Below, piece after piece: positions 8,093 to 15,792 of a DNA stretch of 64,000 bases. The stretch's first letter is position 1, and each line of letters opens with the position of its first letter. The notes below the pieces were generated by a model, which was given only the letters and a program-made list of their open reading frames with translations, ran no database searches and had not been told where the DNA came from. The position numbers and the translations under genes were made by a program. Source of the stretch: Polynucleobacter arcticus (GTDB lineage: Bacteria > Pseudomonadota > Gammaproteobacteria > Burkholderiales > Burkholderiaceae); contig NZ_CP028940.1 of NCBI RefSeq assembly GCF_013307205.1, positions 608,647 to 672,646 of the forward strand. Direction: 5' to 3'.

Positions 8093-8794
8093 CTAGTCAG
8101 TCAATCTATCTGCCTTATGGAGTGCATGAACCCAATTTGCATAGGAAAGCATTGCAAAACCTGCTCGCCCTGTACCATTATTCATGCCGTCAAATAGTGT
8201 TTGCATCTTAAAGTTCTCAAAAACCGGCAAGGCAGTAATCTGCCAAGCAGTATCTACAATCTCAGTAATTTGATCAGAGCTAGACAGAAGACCATCCCAC
8301 CATAAGGGGCCAAAGTTTGCCTTATAGGCATAGTTGCTTAGTTCTGGCGGAATAACCCTTGAGAAAAACTTTCTAGCCCACCATTTTTGAATATCCTGTG
8401 TTTGACCATTCCGAAGGGATAGCAATACCTGCTTAACAGGCGATAAAGCAGCAATGTCAATATAGGCTGAACCCTGGGGGGAAAAGACATAATCATGGAG
8501 CCAATTGTCCTGTAAATTTGGCCACCGAATATCATTTGCATTATTGTTCACTGCCTCAACTAGCATAGAGTCAAAAGCGACTCCCTGAAAAATATATTTG
8601 ACATCATGCTCTTTCAGCATCTTGACCGTATTAGCGCCAATATTGTGATGCAAAGACGTATAGCTAGGCAAGAAATGCGCGGGCGTTTCTAGTAGGTCGG
8701 TAAATTGTAATGAAAAAGATTTACTGAGAATCACATTCTTAAATTTTTTAGCGATGGTTTCTTGAATGTGCTTTTCGGTACGAAATTTAAAGAG
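8093..8794 (-). pseudogene. Truncated lasso-cyclase-like (Asn-synthetase-like) gene
   Basis: The reading frame is closely similar, nearly residue for residue, to the C-terminal half of the cyclase at 13717-14844. Shared stretches include FRTEKHIQE, QKWWARKFF, RVIPPELSNYAYKAN, WWDGLLSSS and HALHKADRL. Homology runs through 8735-8794 right up to the left end of the IS element, although the first Met is only at 8734. The N-terminal half with the ATP pyrophosphatase loop (SGGLDSS) is gone. The remnant cannot be an active cyclase on its own. It shows that a second lasso-type cluster once existed here or that the cyclase was duplicated. Confidence 0.85.
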
Positions 8795-8869
8795 TGAACT
8801 GACCTAATTTTTAGTACCACTCCAAAAGAGAGGATTTTTGATAATCTTCACCCTAAAGGAGTGCTAAAT

Positions 8870-9151
8870 ATGGCAAAAGGCCAACGTCTCAAACCCGAAC
8901 AAATAGTCACCTTATTGCGTCAAATCGATGTTTTAACCACCAATGGCAAAACCCTAGCCCAGGCCTGTAAAGAAGTGGGAACGGTTGAGCAAAGCTACTA
9001 CCGTTGGCGCAAGATCTACGGCGGCATGAAAGTCGATCAGGCAAAGAAGTATAAAGATCTGGAACTGGAAAATACCCGGCTTAAGAAACTGGTTGCCGAT
9101 CTCTCCTTGCGAGAAGTCATGCTCAAGGAAGTCATTAAGGGAAACTTCTAA
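8870..9151 (+). CDS. IS3-family transposase OrfA
   Basis: This is a helix-turn-helix protein of about 93 residues. The DNA-binding part is residues 1-55 (RLKPEQIVTLL ... EQSYYRWRKIYGG), and a leucine-zipper-like helix follows (LELENTRLKKLVADLSL). AAGGAG lies eight bases before the ATG at 8870; an upstream GTG at 8861 is possible but is placed worse. OrfA normally pairs with OrfB through a programmed -1 frameshift to give the full transposase. Confidence 0.85.
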   Translation: MAKGQRLKPEQIVTLLRQIDVLTTNGKTLAQACKEVGTVEQSYYRWRKIYGGMKVDQAKKYKDLELENTRLKKLVADLSLREVMLKEVIKGNF

Positions 9152-9186
9152 GCCCTACTAGGCGTAAAAATGCAGCGCAGCTGCTC

Positions 9187-10011
9187 ATGGATAAGCATCT
9201 TGTCTCTGAGCGGTCTGCCTGTAGTTTGGTAGGGCTCTCCAGAGCAGCGTATCGGTACATGCCGCTCCCTCGAGATGACGAAGGGCCGCTTAGGGCTGAG
9301 GTCATCCGTATGGCGAGCACCTATGGCAGGTACGGCTACCGATTTATTGCAGGCATGATGCGCAATAGCGGTTGGGGACAAGCGACTACAGCCAAGGTCG
9401 CTCGTATCTGGCGGCAAGAAGGCCTAAAGATCCCACAAAAGCAACCCCCTAGAGGCAGACTCTGGCTCTCCGATGGCAGTTGTATGCGCCTGCGAGCTAC
9501 CCACCCCAACCATGTGTGGAGTTATGACTTTGTCTTTATTAGAGATGCTTATGGCGGCAAGATCAGGATGCTCACGATGATTGATGAGTTCACCAGGAAA
9601 TGCTTAACGATCCACTGCGCTAGAAGGATTGGCTCGATCCAAGTGATTGAACAACTGGCGAACGCCATGATCGCCAACGGTATCCCGGAATACATACGCT
9701 CGGACAACGGCCCAGAATTTATTGCTAAAGACCTACGCAGTTGGTTATCTGGCATTGGAGTGAAAACCGCTTACATTGAACCAGGGAGCCCCTGGGAGAA
9801 TGGCTTTTGTGAAAGCTTTAATGGCACCTTCAGAGACAACCTTGTGGATGGTGAAATCTTCTACAGTCTTAAAGAAGCCCAGATCATCGTGGGGGAATGG
9901 GTGAAACACTATAACCATGTCAGGCCGCATAGTGCATTAGGTTATAGGCCACCAGCACCTCAAACCCAAGTACCCCAACTATTACAGAATCAACCCATGG
10001 TGCTGCAATGA
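9187..10011 (+). CDS. IS3-family transposase OrfB (DDE integrase core)
   Basis: The 274-residue rve-type integrase has the DDE triad: Asp in VWSYDFVF, Asp in YIRSDNGPEF and Glu in PWENGFCESFNGTFRDN. A C-terminal YNHVRPHSALGYRPP motif is typical of IS3 OrfB. The frame opens upstream of the Met given here, as expected if OrfB is made as an OrfAB fusion by frameshifting. All three catalytic residues are present, so the copy looks intact. Confidence 0.88.
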   Translation: MDKHLVSERSACSLVGLSRAAYRYMPLPRDDEGPLRAEVIRMASTYGRYGYRFIAGMMRNSGWGQATTAKVARIWRQEGLKIPQKQPPRGRLWLSDGSCMRLRATHPNHVWSYDFVFIRDAYGGKIRMLTMIDEFTRKCLTIHCARRIGSIQVIEQLANAMIANGIPEYIRSDNGPEFIAKDLRSWLSGIGVKTAYIEPGSPWENGFCESFNGTFRDNLVDGEIFYSLKEAQIIVGEWVKHYNHVRPHSALGYRPPAPQTQVPQLLQNQPMVLQ

Positions 10012-10063
10012 TTTACTATGGAAAAACTCTCTTTGGTTGTGGACCTAAATTGATAGCAGTTCA

Positions 10064-10233
10064 CTGAGTGACTAATCTCAAATAAGTGACTTACCCGCTT
10101 AAGACCACCTGACTTTAGAAACTCTTTAACTACCTTTAGCTTGAACTGCTTGCTGTACTTGCTCATAAAACAAAACCCCCTTGGTTGGACATAACGTCCA
10201 ACTTTTGGGGGTCAGTTCATTCGGGTGGCTTTT
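10064..10233 (-). mobile_element. Remnant of an IS150-group element (left end, 170 bp)
   Basis: This stretch is the reverse complement of the first part of the intact element at 28359-29819. It includes the terminal repeat (AAAGCCACCCGAATGAACTG), the orfA start and about 35 codons. It is cut off abruptly at the right end of the other IS. It must be older than, or deleted together with, that insertion. Confidence 0.88.
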
Positions 10234-10257
10234 ACTTTTGACTCTCAATCAGAGCAA

Positions 10258-10809
10258 TTATGGAGCAACCCACTGCTTCTGCAAGACCCGTCGAACCATT
10301 GGTTCAAAGGTTGAGAGAGGCTCACTTTTGTAGTTGGCATCAAATGAGACTTCATCAAACTTAGCACAAAACTCTACTGTTTGCGCATACGCAGGGTCAG
10401 ATTTATATTGATCACGCGCATTGGGATCTACACCTATCTTATCCCCATAAAAATAGGTTTGAAATAATCCATGTTGTAGCAGCATCCAATAATTGTTTCT
10501 GGAAATAAAAGGATGCAAGATTGATGCAATCACCTCACCATGATTAAAGGGCCCCAAAGGTTCTGCAATATCGTGAAATAGAGCAACTACTACATATTCC
10601 TCATCCTTACCATCACGCAAAGCTCTAGTAGCCGTCTGAAGGCAATGCTCTTTACGAGTAATGTTGTAAGCCGTATCCTTAGATAGGTTTTCTAAAAGAG
10701 CAAAGAGTTGATCAGGTAAAGCTTCTAAGGTGCGCTCATGAACCGCTTTCATTACCGCAAAATCATCTGCAGTACCTAGGTCCATTCTTGTGAAGTGCAT
10801 TTTTTCCAT
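10258..10809 (-). CDS. HD-domain protein, PhnZ/MIOX-like
   Basis: The 183-residue protein has an HD-type metal site: EHCLQTA (Glu/His near 54-55), ALFHDI (His-Asp near 97-98), NHGEV and LLQHG. This order resembles the PhnZ/myo-inositol-oxygenase branch of the HD family, which can hold two irons and oxidise C-H bonds. Ordinary HD phosphohydrolases share part of it. No phosphonate or inositol genes are nearby, so the substrate is unknown. The gene is next to the IS remnant and may be a survivor of the flanking chromosome. Confidence 0.7.
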   Translation of the reverse strand: MEKMHFTRMDLGTADDFAVMKAVHERTLEALPDQLFALLENLSKDTAYNITRKEHCLQTATRALRDGKDEEYVVVALFHDIAEPLGPFNHGEVIASILHPFISRNNYWMLLQHGLFQTYFYGDKIGVDPNARDQYKSDPAYAQTVEFCAKFDEVSFDANYKSEPLSTFEPMVRRVLQKQWVAP

Positions 10810-10975
10810 CTGAAATCTTTCAAAAAATCGACTTAATAATTTATATTTTCTTAATGTACATAGCCTTACTTAGGCCATTATCGTTAGATGTATTCGTTTT
10901 ATCAAGTTATCTGCAAACACTCTACTAACTTGCTGTTTGTAAAGCCTTGGATACTTCATCAAGATTCCGTCCTAA

Positions 10976-11350
10976 CTATTGTTTAGACCAGTTAGGAGAT
11001 CTTAAATAAGATTTCGGTTGAATAAATTGAAGCCCCTGAATGCTACTTTCAAAAGATTTAGGTAGCAGGCTCGGTATAGTACTTTTCTCTTTAATCCTGA
11101 GCTGCTGAGCATTTTGAACCGCCACAGAATTTTCAGATGAAGTAACGCTATATATAGGGTTCGATTGAAGATAAATGAGCATTAAATTATTTCGAAATGC
11201 CTCGAACTGAAGTGAGCCCGGATTTTGAATAGCAGCTTGATTGGGTAATGGATGCATCACAAACGCAGCAGGTAAAGGTAATTTTGGAGTCTGCGCCCAA
11301 GCAAATGAAGCATATATAGCGAGATAAAGGCCTAAAAGGAAAATTTTCAT
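10976..11350 (-). CDS. Small exported protein in the TolC-like operon (124 aa)
   Basis: A signal peptide (MKIFLLGLYLAIYASFAWAQ) is followed by about 105 polar residues with many Gln, Ser and Pro and no Cys. Its ATG overlaps the stop of the TolC-like gene by four bases, so translation is coupled. I recognise no domain. A periplasmic partner of the efflux protein is a reasonable inference. Confidence 0.65.
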   Translation of the reverse strand: MKIFLLGLYLAIYASFAWAQTPKLPLPAAFVMHPLPNQAAIQNPGSLQFEAFRNNLMLIYLQSNPIYSVTSSENSVAVQNAQQLRIKEKSTIPSLLPKSFESSIQGLQFIQPKSYLRSPNWSKQ

Positions 11351-12648
11351 AATGTAGGCACTGAATAGTTAGCACTTTGACGCCATAAATTCACTAGCGC
11401 CTTTAGGTGATTCGCTTGTGCATCCAATAAGGCACCCTCCTTATCCCGCTTATCCATGATTGCTAGGATAGGACTTTTATTTGGATATTTGATAGCGGCC
11501 TCATGCTCCTTTTGTGCTTCCACAAGCATATCGCGCGCAACACTGTATTGCATAAATGCCTGCAATACCTGAATCCGAATTTGTACCTTGAGATCACGTA
11601 GTTGCATCTCATATTGGAGCTTTTGATTTGCTGTACTGACCAGATCCGCTGACTGAAAGTAATTATTGATAGGGATGGGGATTGTGATGCCCAGTGAGAT
11701 CGAATTCTGAGCGGTATATGTAGTCCCCGAATTCACTAAAGTAATATCACGAGGTGATGCAGGTATTGTGTATGAAACACCATTAGTGTATTGATACTGC
11801 GGAGTTCTGGTCTGAGCAATGTAGGGATAGACATTCACATTACGATTCTTTAATGCGAGAGTCACATTTTTATCTGCTACGTCTATAGCAGACTGAAGAC
11901 TCAAAACCTCTATGCGCTGCTCCTGACCTCGCACGATTAATTCTTCAACATTGTATTCTTGTGCTGGAAAATTTAAGCCTCCTCTTGGATAAGGTAAATC
12001 CTGGAGTGCATCGCCAGAGTAATTGAGTAAATTTAATGCAGAGAAAGACAAGTCTTTTTCAGTTAAATTTTTATATGTAGTCAGAAAGCGTTCAGAATCT
12101 GCAGTTTTTGTAGTAGCTTGTAAGGGCTTAATTTTGGCTAATGCCTCGTTATAAGACTTCAGCATAAGACCGAGTCGGAGCGTATCAATATAAGTATTCA
12201 GTGCTTGTAGCTCAACACTGGTTCTAATTTTCTCTAATTGAACAGCGCTTGCCTCGGTTTGAGCTTGAGCTAATTTTTCTCTCGCGTCACGCTTGCCCCA
12301 GCCTTCAATCGTAAAAGAAAGTCCGTAGGTACTTGATTCAGGAGTAGTGTAAGGGCTATAAGGTGCTTGGTTCTGGTATGCGCCTCGGTTATAGCTCACA
12401 CTAGGAGAAAATTGATACAAACTTTGCGCCTCTTTGTTCGCTATAGCCGTTTGAACATCAAGTGAAGCGCCATTGATGTAAGCATTACTTTGTCTTACCA
12501 ACTCAAGGTAGGGACCCAAGGCGATTGGGCTGTACTTTAGCTCTACCGCCTCAGTGAGGCCGCTTAATATGAGCGCAATAATCCCAATGAATACAGGGTT
12601 GTATCTAGTTTTTCGTACAAGAGGTCGACAGCAAATGAAATCAGCCAC
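11347..12648 (-). CDS. TolC-like outer-membrane efflux protein
   Basis: The 433-residue protein has an N-terminal export sequence (hydrophobic near 20-35) and two similar long-helix blocks typical of outer-membrane efflux proteins. The helices include KLAQAQTEASAVQLEKIRTSVELQ, then a second set at 330-420 (ADLVSTANQKLQYEMQLRDLKVQIRIQVLQAF). TolC-type trimers form the outer-membrane exit channel of type I and peptide-export machines. No membrane-fusion protein is next to it. An operator palindrome lies upstream of the adjacent exported protein (12692-13081), so the three genes probably form one regulated operon. It could give an exit for the exporter at 2477. Confidence 0.8.
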   Translation of the reverse strand: MADFICCRPLVRKTRYNPVFIGIIALILSGLTEAVELKYSPIALGPYLELVRQSNAYINGASLDVQTAIANKEAQSLYQFSPSVSYNRGAYQNQAPYSPYTTPESSTYGLSFTIEGWGKRDAREKLAQAQTEASAVQLEKIRTSVELQALNTYIDTLRLGLMLKSYNEALAKIKPLQATTKTADSERFLTTYKNLTEKDLSFSALNLLNYSGDALQDLPYPRGGLNFPAQEYNVEELIVRGQEQRIEVLSLQSAIDVADKNVTLALKNRNVNVYPYIAQTRTPQYQYTNGVSYTIPASPRDITLVNSGTTYTAQNSISLGITIPIPINNYFQSADLVSTANQKLQYEMQLRDLKVQIRIQVLQAFMQYSVARDMLVEAQKEHEAAIKYPNKSPILAIMDKRDKEGALLDAQANHLKALVNLWRQSANYSVPTL

Positions 12649-12691
12649 TAGATAAGCGCCATTGCGGAACTAGTTTGGTGTCTTGAGTTGA

Positions 12692-13081
12692 CTAATTGGG
12701 TGGAGGCACCACTATGACGACATTATTGGTATTGCCAGTGTCAATATTGACTGTATTACCGCTTTTATTGCCATTCCCGCTGTTCTTAGCGTTAGCAGAA
12801 ACAGAGCCACTCTGCAGATTGGTGTTACCACTTTTTGAGGTATCTCCGCTTTTGCTGCTAGTGCTCACTTGCGTATTATTTCCGCTCTTATTGCTAGTAC
12901 TTATATAGTTTGGACTGTTGGTATTGGAGATAAAAGCATTGGGGGTGCTTCCAGCTGAACCAGGAGCAGGCCCAAAAGCGCTTTTTGGGGCACCCATACT
13001 AGCGGGGCCTGATTCACGGGCTTGAGAAAATACTAACAATGGAGTAAGGGCAACAAGCGCAATAAAGGATTTGATCTTCAT
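12692..13081 (-). CDS. Ser/Asn/Gly-rich exported protein (129 aa)
   Basis: A signal peptide (residues 1-20, VALTPLLVFSQA) is followed by a low-complexity tail of short Lys-Ser-Gly-Asn repeats (NKSGNNT, SKSGDTS, KSGNTNLQ, NKSGNTV). The end is hydrophobic and Pro-rich (NNVVIVVPPPN). Such tails occur in amyloid-like or matrix proteins, but no curli signature is present. It is the promoter-proximal gene of the TolC-like operon (44-base gap), with an operator palindrome 96 bp upstream of its start. Confidence 0.65.
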   Translation of the reverse strand: MKIKSFIALVALTPLLVFSQARESGPASMGAPKSAFGPAPGSAGSTPNAFISNTNSPNYISTSNKSGNNTQVSTSSKSGDTSKSGNTNLQSGSVSANAKNSGNGNKSGNTVNIDTGNTNNVVIVVPPPN

Positions 13082-13169
13082 GTAGCATCTTTTATGATTT
13101 TATTAATCTGAATTTAAAAGTAAATTGATTTACCCCTTTGATTGTTGATTACTTTGCCGCCATATGAAA

Positions 13170-13185
13170 CCCCCCGATCGGAGGG
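13170..13185. promoter_or_regulatory. Palindromic operator, copy 3
   Basis: CCCCCCGATCGGAGGG is the 16-bp palindrome with one mismatch. Its centre lies 96 bp upstream of the start of the Ser/Asn-rich exported protein and its TolC-like operon. Confidence 0.6.
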
Positions 13186-13407
13186 ATAGTTTTTAAATGC
13201 TTATGTGGGAATGACAGCTGTGCTTACAGATAAATAGATAGAAGTTATTCTTTAGCTTTGAGCGAAACAGGAGCATCTGGCGCCAAAACAATGTAGGCTC
13301 GTTGTCATGAATAAGGGCCGAGTAATCTCCATATATGCCCTGAACCAGCTAATTCTTCAGCTAGTAAAATTTCACCTAGATTAATGATAAGGGGCCATTA
13401 TTACGAA

Positions 13408-13595
13408 TTATAAAATCCATGCACCAGTTAATGTGACAACTAGCTGACTAACGGGATTGTTATGCCAATCATATTGGCCTCCCGAGGGAATTTCTTGCAA
13501 CGCCGCTGTTTGAGCCAAGAACTTCGATGGCAAAGCATCCCCGCGATCGTTTGTTAAGTTAAGGTCAATAACACCCTCTTCAAAATAAGAATTAC
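13408..13595 (-). pseudogene. Cupin-domain protein remnant
   Basis: Reading the minus strand without a start codon gives about 62 residues, ending at a TAA. They include VIDLNLTNDRGDA, LQEIPSGGQYDWHNNPVSQ and LVVTLTGAWIL. The DWHNxPxxQxVVTLxG pattern is the hallmark of a cupin-type barrel found in many proteobacterial proteins. There is a stop before it and no start, so this is a decayed fragment in the 635-bp gap between the lasso cyclase and the exported-protein gene. The rest of the gap holds only the operator and no other feature I can see. Confidence 0.5.
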
Positions 13596-13716
13596 TGATT
13601 CAATTGGCATCAGTGGCGACACATCCGATAAAGACTATATTTGGGCGGTAGCTAGAGTAAAGGCTTCTGGCTCAATATCGGATGCCGACGATCAAGCCAG
13701 AAATTAACAACGGGCC

Positions 13717-14844
13717 CTAATCTATCAATCTATCTGCCTTGTGAAGGGCGTGAATCCAATTGGCATATCCAAGTAAAGCGTACCCTACACGACCAGAGCC
13801 ATTATTCATGCCATCAAATATCGATTGCATTTTAAAGTTCTCAAAAATAGGTAAGGCAGTAATCTCCCAAGCAGTATCTACAATCTTAGTAATTTGTTCA
13901 GAGCTTGATAGAAGGCCATCCCACCATACTGGGCCATAGTTTGCTTTGTAAGCGTAGTTACTCAGCTCTGGGGGAATAACCCTAGCAAAAAACTTTCTAG
14001 CCCACCATTTTTGGTTATCCTGAGCTTGACCATTCCGAAGCGATATAAGCATCCTCTTGATTGGAGTTAATGCAGCGACGTCAACATAGGCCGAACCTTG
14101 CGGAGCAAATACATAATCATGCATCCAGTCATCTTGCAAATTAGGGAAGCGTATATCGTTGGCATTATTATCAACAGATGCAGTGAGCATCATATCAAAA
14201 GCGGTGCCTTGAAAGACATATTTAATATCATGCTCTTTGAGTGATTGAAGCGTATTAGCAGCAATACTATGATGTAGAGAAGCATAGCAAGGCAAAAAGT
14301 GTGGGGGTGTTTCTATCAAATTAGTAAATTGCATTGAAAAAGAATTGCTTAAAATGACATGTTTAAATCTATTAGAAATTATTTCTTGAATATGCTTTTC
14401 GGTACGAAATTTGTAGAGCTCGCTAATCGTTCCGATCAGGACAGGCTCATAACCAAGCATTACCAAAATTCCGATGATGATGGAGGAATCCAAGCCACCG
14501 CTAACCTCTACGGCAATCTTTCCTTTAGTACTTTTTAGTAGGCGCCTAGAATTTTTCAAGCATGATTCAAAAGTAAGGCCTTTAGAGAGATTAATATTCT
14601 TTTTTATCTTTCTAAAAAATCCATCTTCAAATGCCCACTTTGTCCTTGCGGGGATAGGGTAAATATCAGGCAAAACTGGCTGGTACTCATTTAGATGAAT
14701 GGGTAAGCAAATTTCATTTTGCGTATGAGCATCAAAAGATTGTGTTGTAAATAGGCTTTTAGAAATCTTTTGGGTTTGATCAACAAAGCATTGGTCTTTT
14801 AAAGAAAAATAGTCTGTAGTGTATTTGGGGTTATCAATAATCAA
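13717..14844 (-). CDS. Lasso-peptide macrolactam synthetase (McjC-like cyclase)
   Basis: This Asn-synthetase-like enzyme should adenylate an Asp or Glu side chain of the core peptide and close the macrolactam ring. The pyrophosphatase loop SGGLDSS is at residues 115-121 with this start, and the rest matches the synthetase C-terminal domain. A TTG at 14844 is chosen because AAGGAGG lies nine bases before it and overlaps the stop of the leader peptidase gene. Reading from an ATG further upstream would add 22 residues that overlap that gene. At 375 residues it is shorter than McjC (about 500), mostly at the N-terminal glutaminase-like half. It is translationally coupled to the peptidase gene. 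Confidence 0.85.
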   Translation of the reverse strand: MIIDNPKYTTDYFSLKDQCFVDQTQKISKSLFTTQSFDAHTQNEICLPIHLNEYQPVLPDIYPIPARTKWAFEDGFFRKIKKNINLSKGLTFESCLKNSRRLLKSTKGKIAVEVSGGLDSSIIIGILVMLGYEPVLIGTISELYKFRTEKHIQEIISNRFKHVILSNSFSMQFTNLIETPPHFLPCYASLHHSIAANTLQSLKEHDIKYVFQGTAFDMMLTASVDNNANDIRFPNLQDDWMHDYVFAPQGSAYVDVAALTPIKRMLISLRNGQAQDNQKWWARKFFARVIPPELSNYAYKANYGPVWWDGLLSSSEQITKIVDTAWEITALPIFENFKMQSIFDGMNNGSGRVGYALLGYANWIHALHKADRLID

Positions 14845-14858
14845 TTTAACTACCCTCC

Positions 14859-15428
14859 TTAATAAGCATATGCAGCAATAGGCAGGAAATTTATCCAGTT
14901 TCGATCCCAAGGATCAGGCTGGTAATCTTTTTCAATAATCCAAGCATGAAGATTGGTTTGGGGTAAATCAGCACCAATCAATAAAACGCCAGATTTTTTA
15001 AACTCAATAGAACTTTTAGCAACCGCTAAGGTTCTATTAAGGCAACCCCGCCGATCACTTAAAGTAGAGCGATTTTGCTGTGCTAGCGCATGAAAAGCCT
15101 GCAACGAATTTTTAAACAGGGGCTGATAGATGCCTGCATACTGATTAACAAGCCAGTAGTTTATTTGTCTCAAAAAAACAATGCGCTCATAGAACTTATC
15201 AAGCGCCTGTAATTGTTTTTCATCCAGCGCGTAAGACTGCACAAAATCAGGCGGTTGCAAACTATATGGAAATTGGCAGTACCGTAAAGCATCTAATACT
15301 TTATTAGGCAAAGAATCAGATTGAAATTTACCTAAATCATTAGGGCTGATCTGATGCAAATTACCTGTAAGTGGATGTAAGTACCAGCCGCTATTACGAT
15401 GCTCTTTAGCAAGAGAATAATAGTTCAT
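14859..15428 (-). CDS. Lasso-peptide leader peptidase (McjB-like)
   Basis: The 189-residue protein matches McjB-type transglutaminase-like proteases. The catalytic triad is visible as Cys 129 (DRRGCLNRTLAVA), His 161 (NLHAWIIE) and Asp 172 (QPDPWD). Residues 1-90 would be the leader-binding (RRE-like) part that recognises the precursor. Together with the cyclase it converts the precursor to the threaded ring. It lies 93 bases after the precursor stop, beyond a terminator-like hairpin, and directly before the cyclase. Confidence 0.85.
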   Translation of the reverse strand: MNYYSLAKEHRNSGWYLHPLTGNLHQISPNDLGKFQSDSLPNKVLDALRYCQFPYSLQPPDFVQSYALDEKQLQALDKFYERIVFLRQINYWLVNQYAGIYQPLFKNSLQAFHALAQQNRSTLSDRRGCLNRTLAVAKSSIEFKKSGVLLIGADLPQTNLHAWIIEKDYQPDPWDRNWINFLPIAAYAY

Positions 15429-15451
15429 TACGTAAAAAATCCTAACAGCTT

Positions 15452-15480
15452 AAAAATTAAAAAACCACTCCATGGAGTGG
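15452..15480 (-). terminator. Hairpin between precursor and processing genes
   Basis: On the minus strand the palindrome CCACTCCATGGAGTGG is followed by TTTTTTAATTTTTAA. It lies between the lasso precursor stop (15522) and the peptidase start (15428). Leaky terminators at this place let precursor mRNA outnumber enzyme mRNA in many peptide clusters. Confidence 0.7.
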
Positions 15481-15521
15481 CTTGAATTTGATGCTTAAAT
15501 TAAACTTATACGCTGAAAGGC

Positions 15522-15635
15522 TCAATCTAAAAAACCCCAGCCATCAGACCAGGCGCCAGAACCATTTTGAATCTTGGAAGCTGCTGCATACTTCTTATTT
15601 TTTGAGCATAAGCTAGCGATAACGATTTTTAACAT
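15522..15635 (-). CDS. Putative lasso-peptide precursor (37 aa)
   Basis: A 37-residue peptide is preceded by AAAGGG about eight bases before the ATG. A Lys-rich N-terminal leader (MLKIVIASLCSKNKKYAAASKIQN) is followed by GSGAWSDGWGFLD. If the core starts at Gly 25, Asp 31 is its residue 7, which permits a seven-membered Gly-Asp ring as in the xanthomonins. The usual Thr at leader position -2 is Gln here, and the YxxP leader motif appears as YAAA, so it is not a textbook precursor. Its place just upstream of the peptidase and cyclase, with an operator 102 bp upstream, makes it the best substrate candidate. Confidence 0.65.
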   Translation of the reverse strand: MLKIVIASLCSKNKKYAAASKIQNGSGAWSDGWGFLD

Positions 15636-15729
15636 ACATTTCCCTTTGGTAAGTAAATTTATAAGTAAGCTCTTTGTGAAATTGATGCCTCACAAGTATC
15701 ATAATAAATTACTTCTTTACCATTTAGAA

Positions 15730-15745
15730 CCCCCCGTTCGATGGG
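15730..15745. promoter_or_regulatory. Palindromic operator, copy 4
   Basis: CCCCCCGTTCGATGGG is the least symmetric copy, matching the 16-bp frame with three mismatched pairs. Its centre lies 102 bp upstream of the lasso precursor start, in the gap between that gene and the response-regulator gene. Confidence 0.5.
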
Positions 15746-15792
15746 TAATGCTCACCATATAAGTTAGCAATATTGGCTAGCTATTGATAAAC

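Larger units (their letters stand above)
8795..10063 (+). mobile_element. IS3-family insertion sequence (IS407-like)
   Basis: Imperfect terminal inverted repeats of about 37 bp bound the element. The left end begins TGAACTGACCTAATTTTTAG, and the right end, read inward, begins TGAACTGCTATCAATTTAG, both ending near CCAAAGAGAG. Two reading frames (8870-9151 and about 9187-10011) encode OrfA and OrfB. I see no clean target duplication. The left flank is the broken cyclase gene and the right flank is a remnant of a different IS, so insertion was accompanied by deletion. Confidence 0.85.

Noticed and set aside
13600..13710. A plus-strand frame with DTSDKDYIWAVARVKASG
   Set aside because: It starts after a stop, has no start codon and overlaps the cupin remnant; I could not link it to any family.
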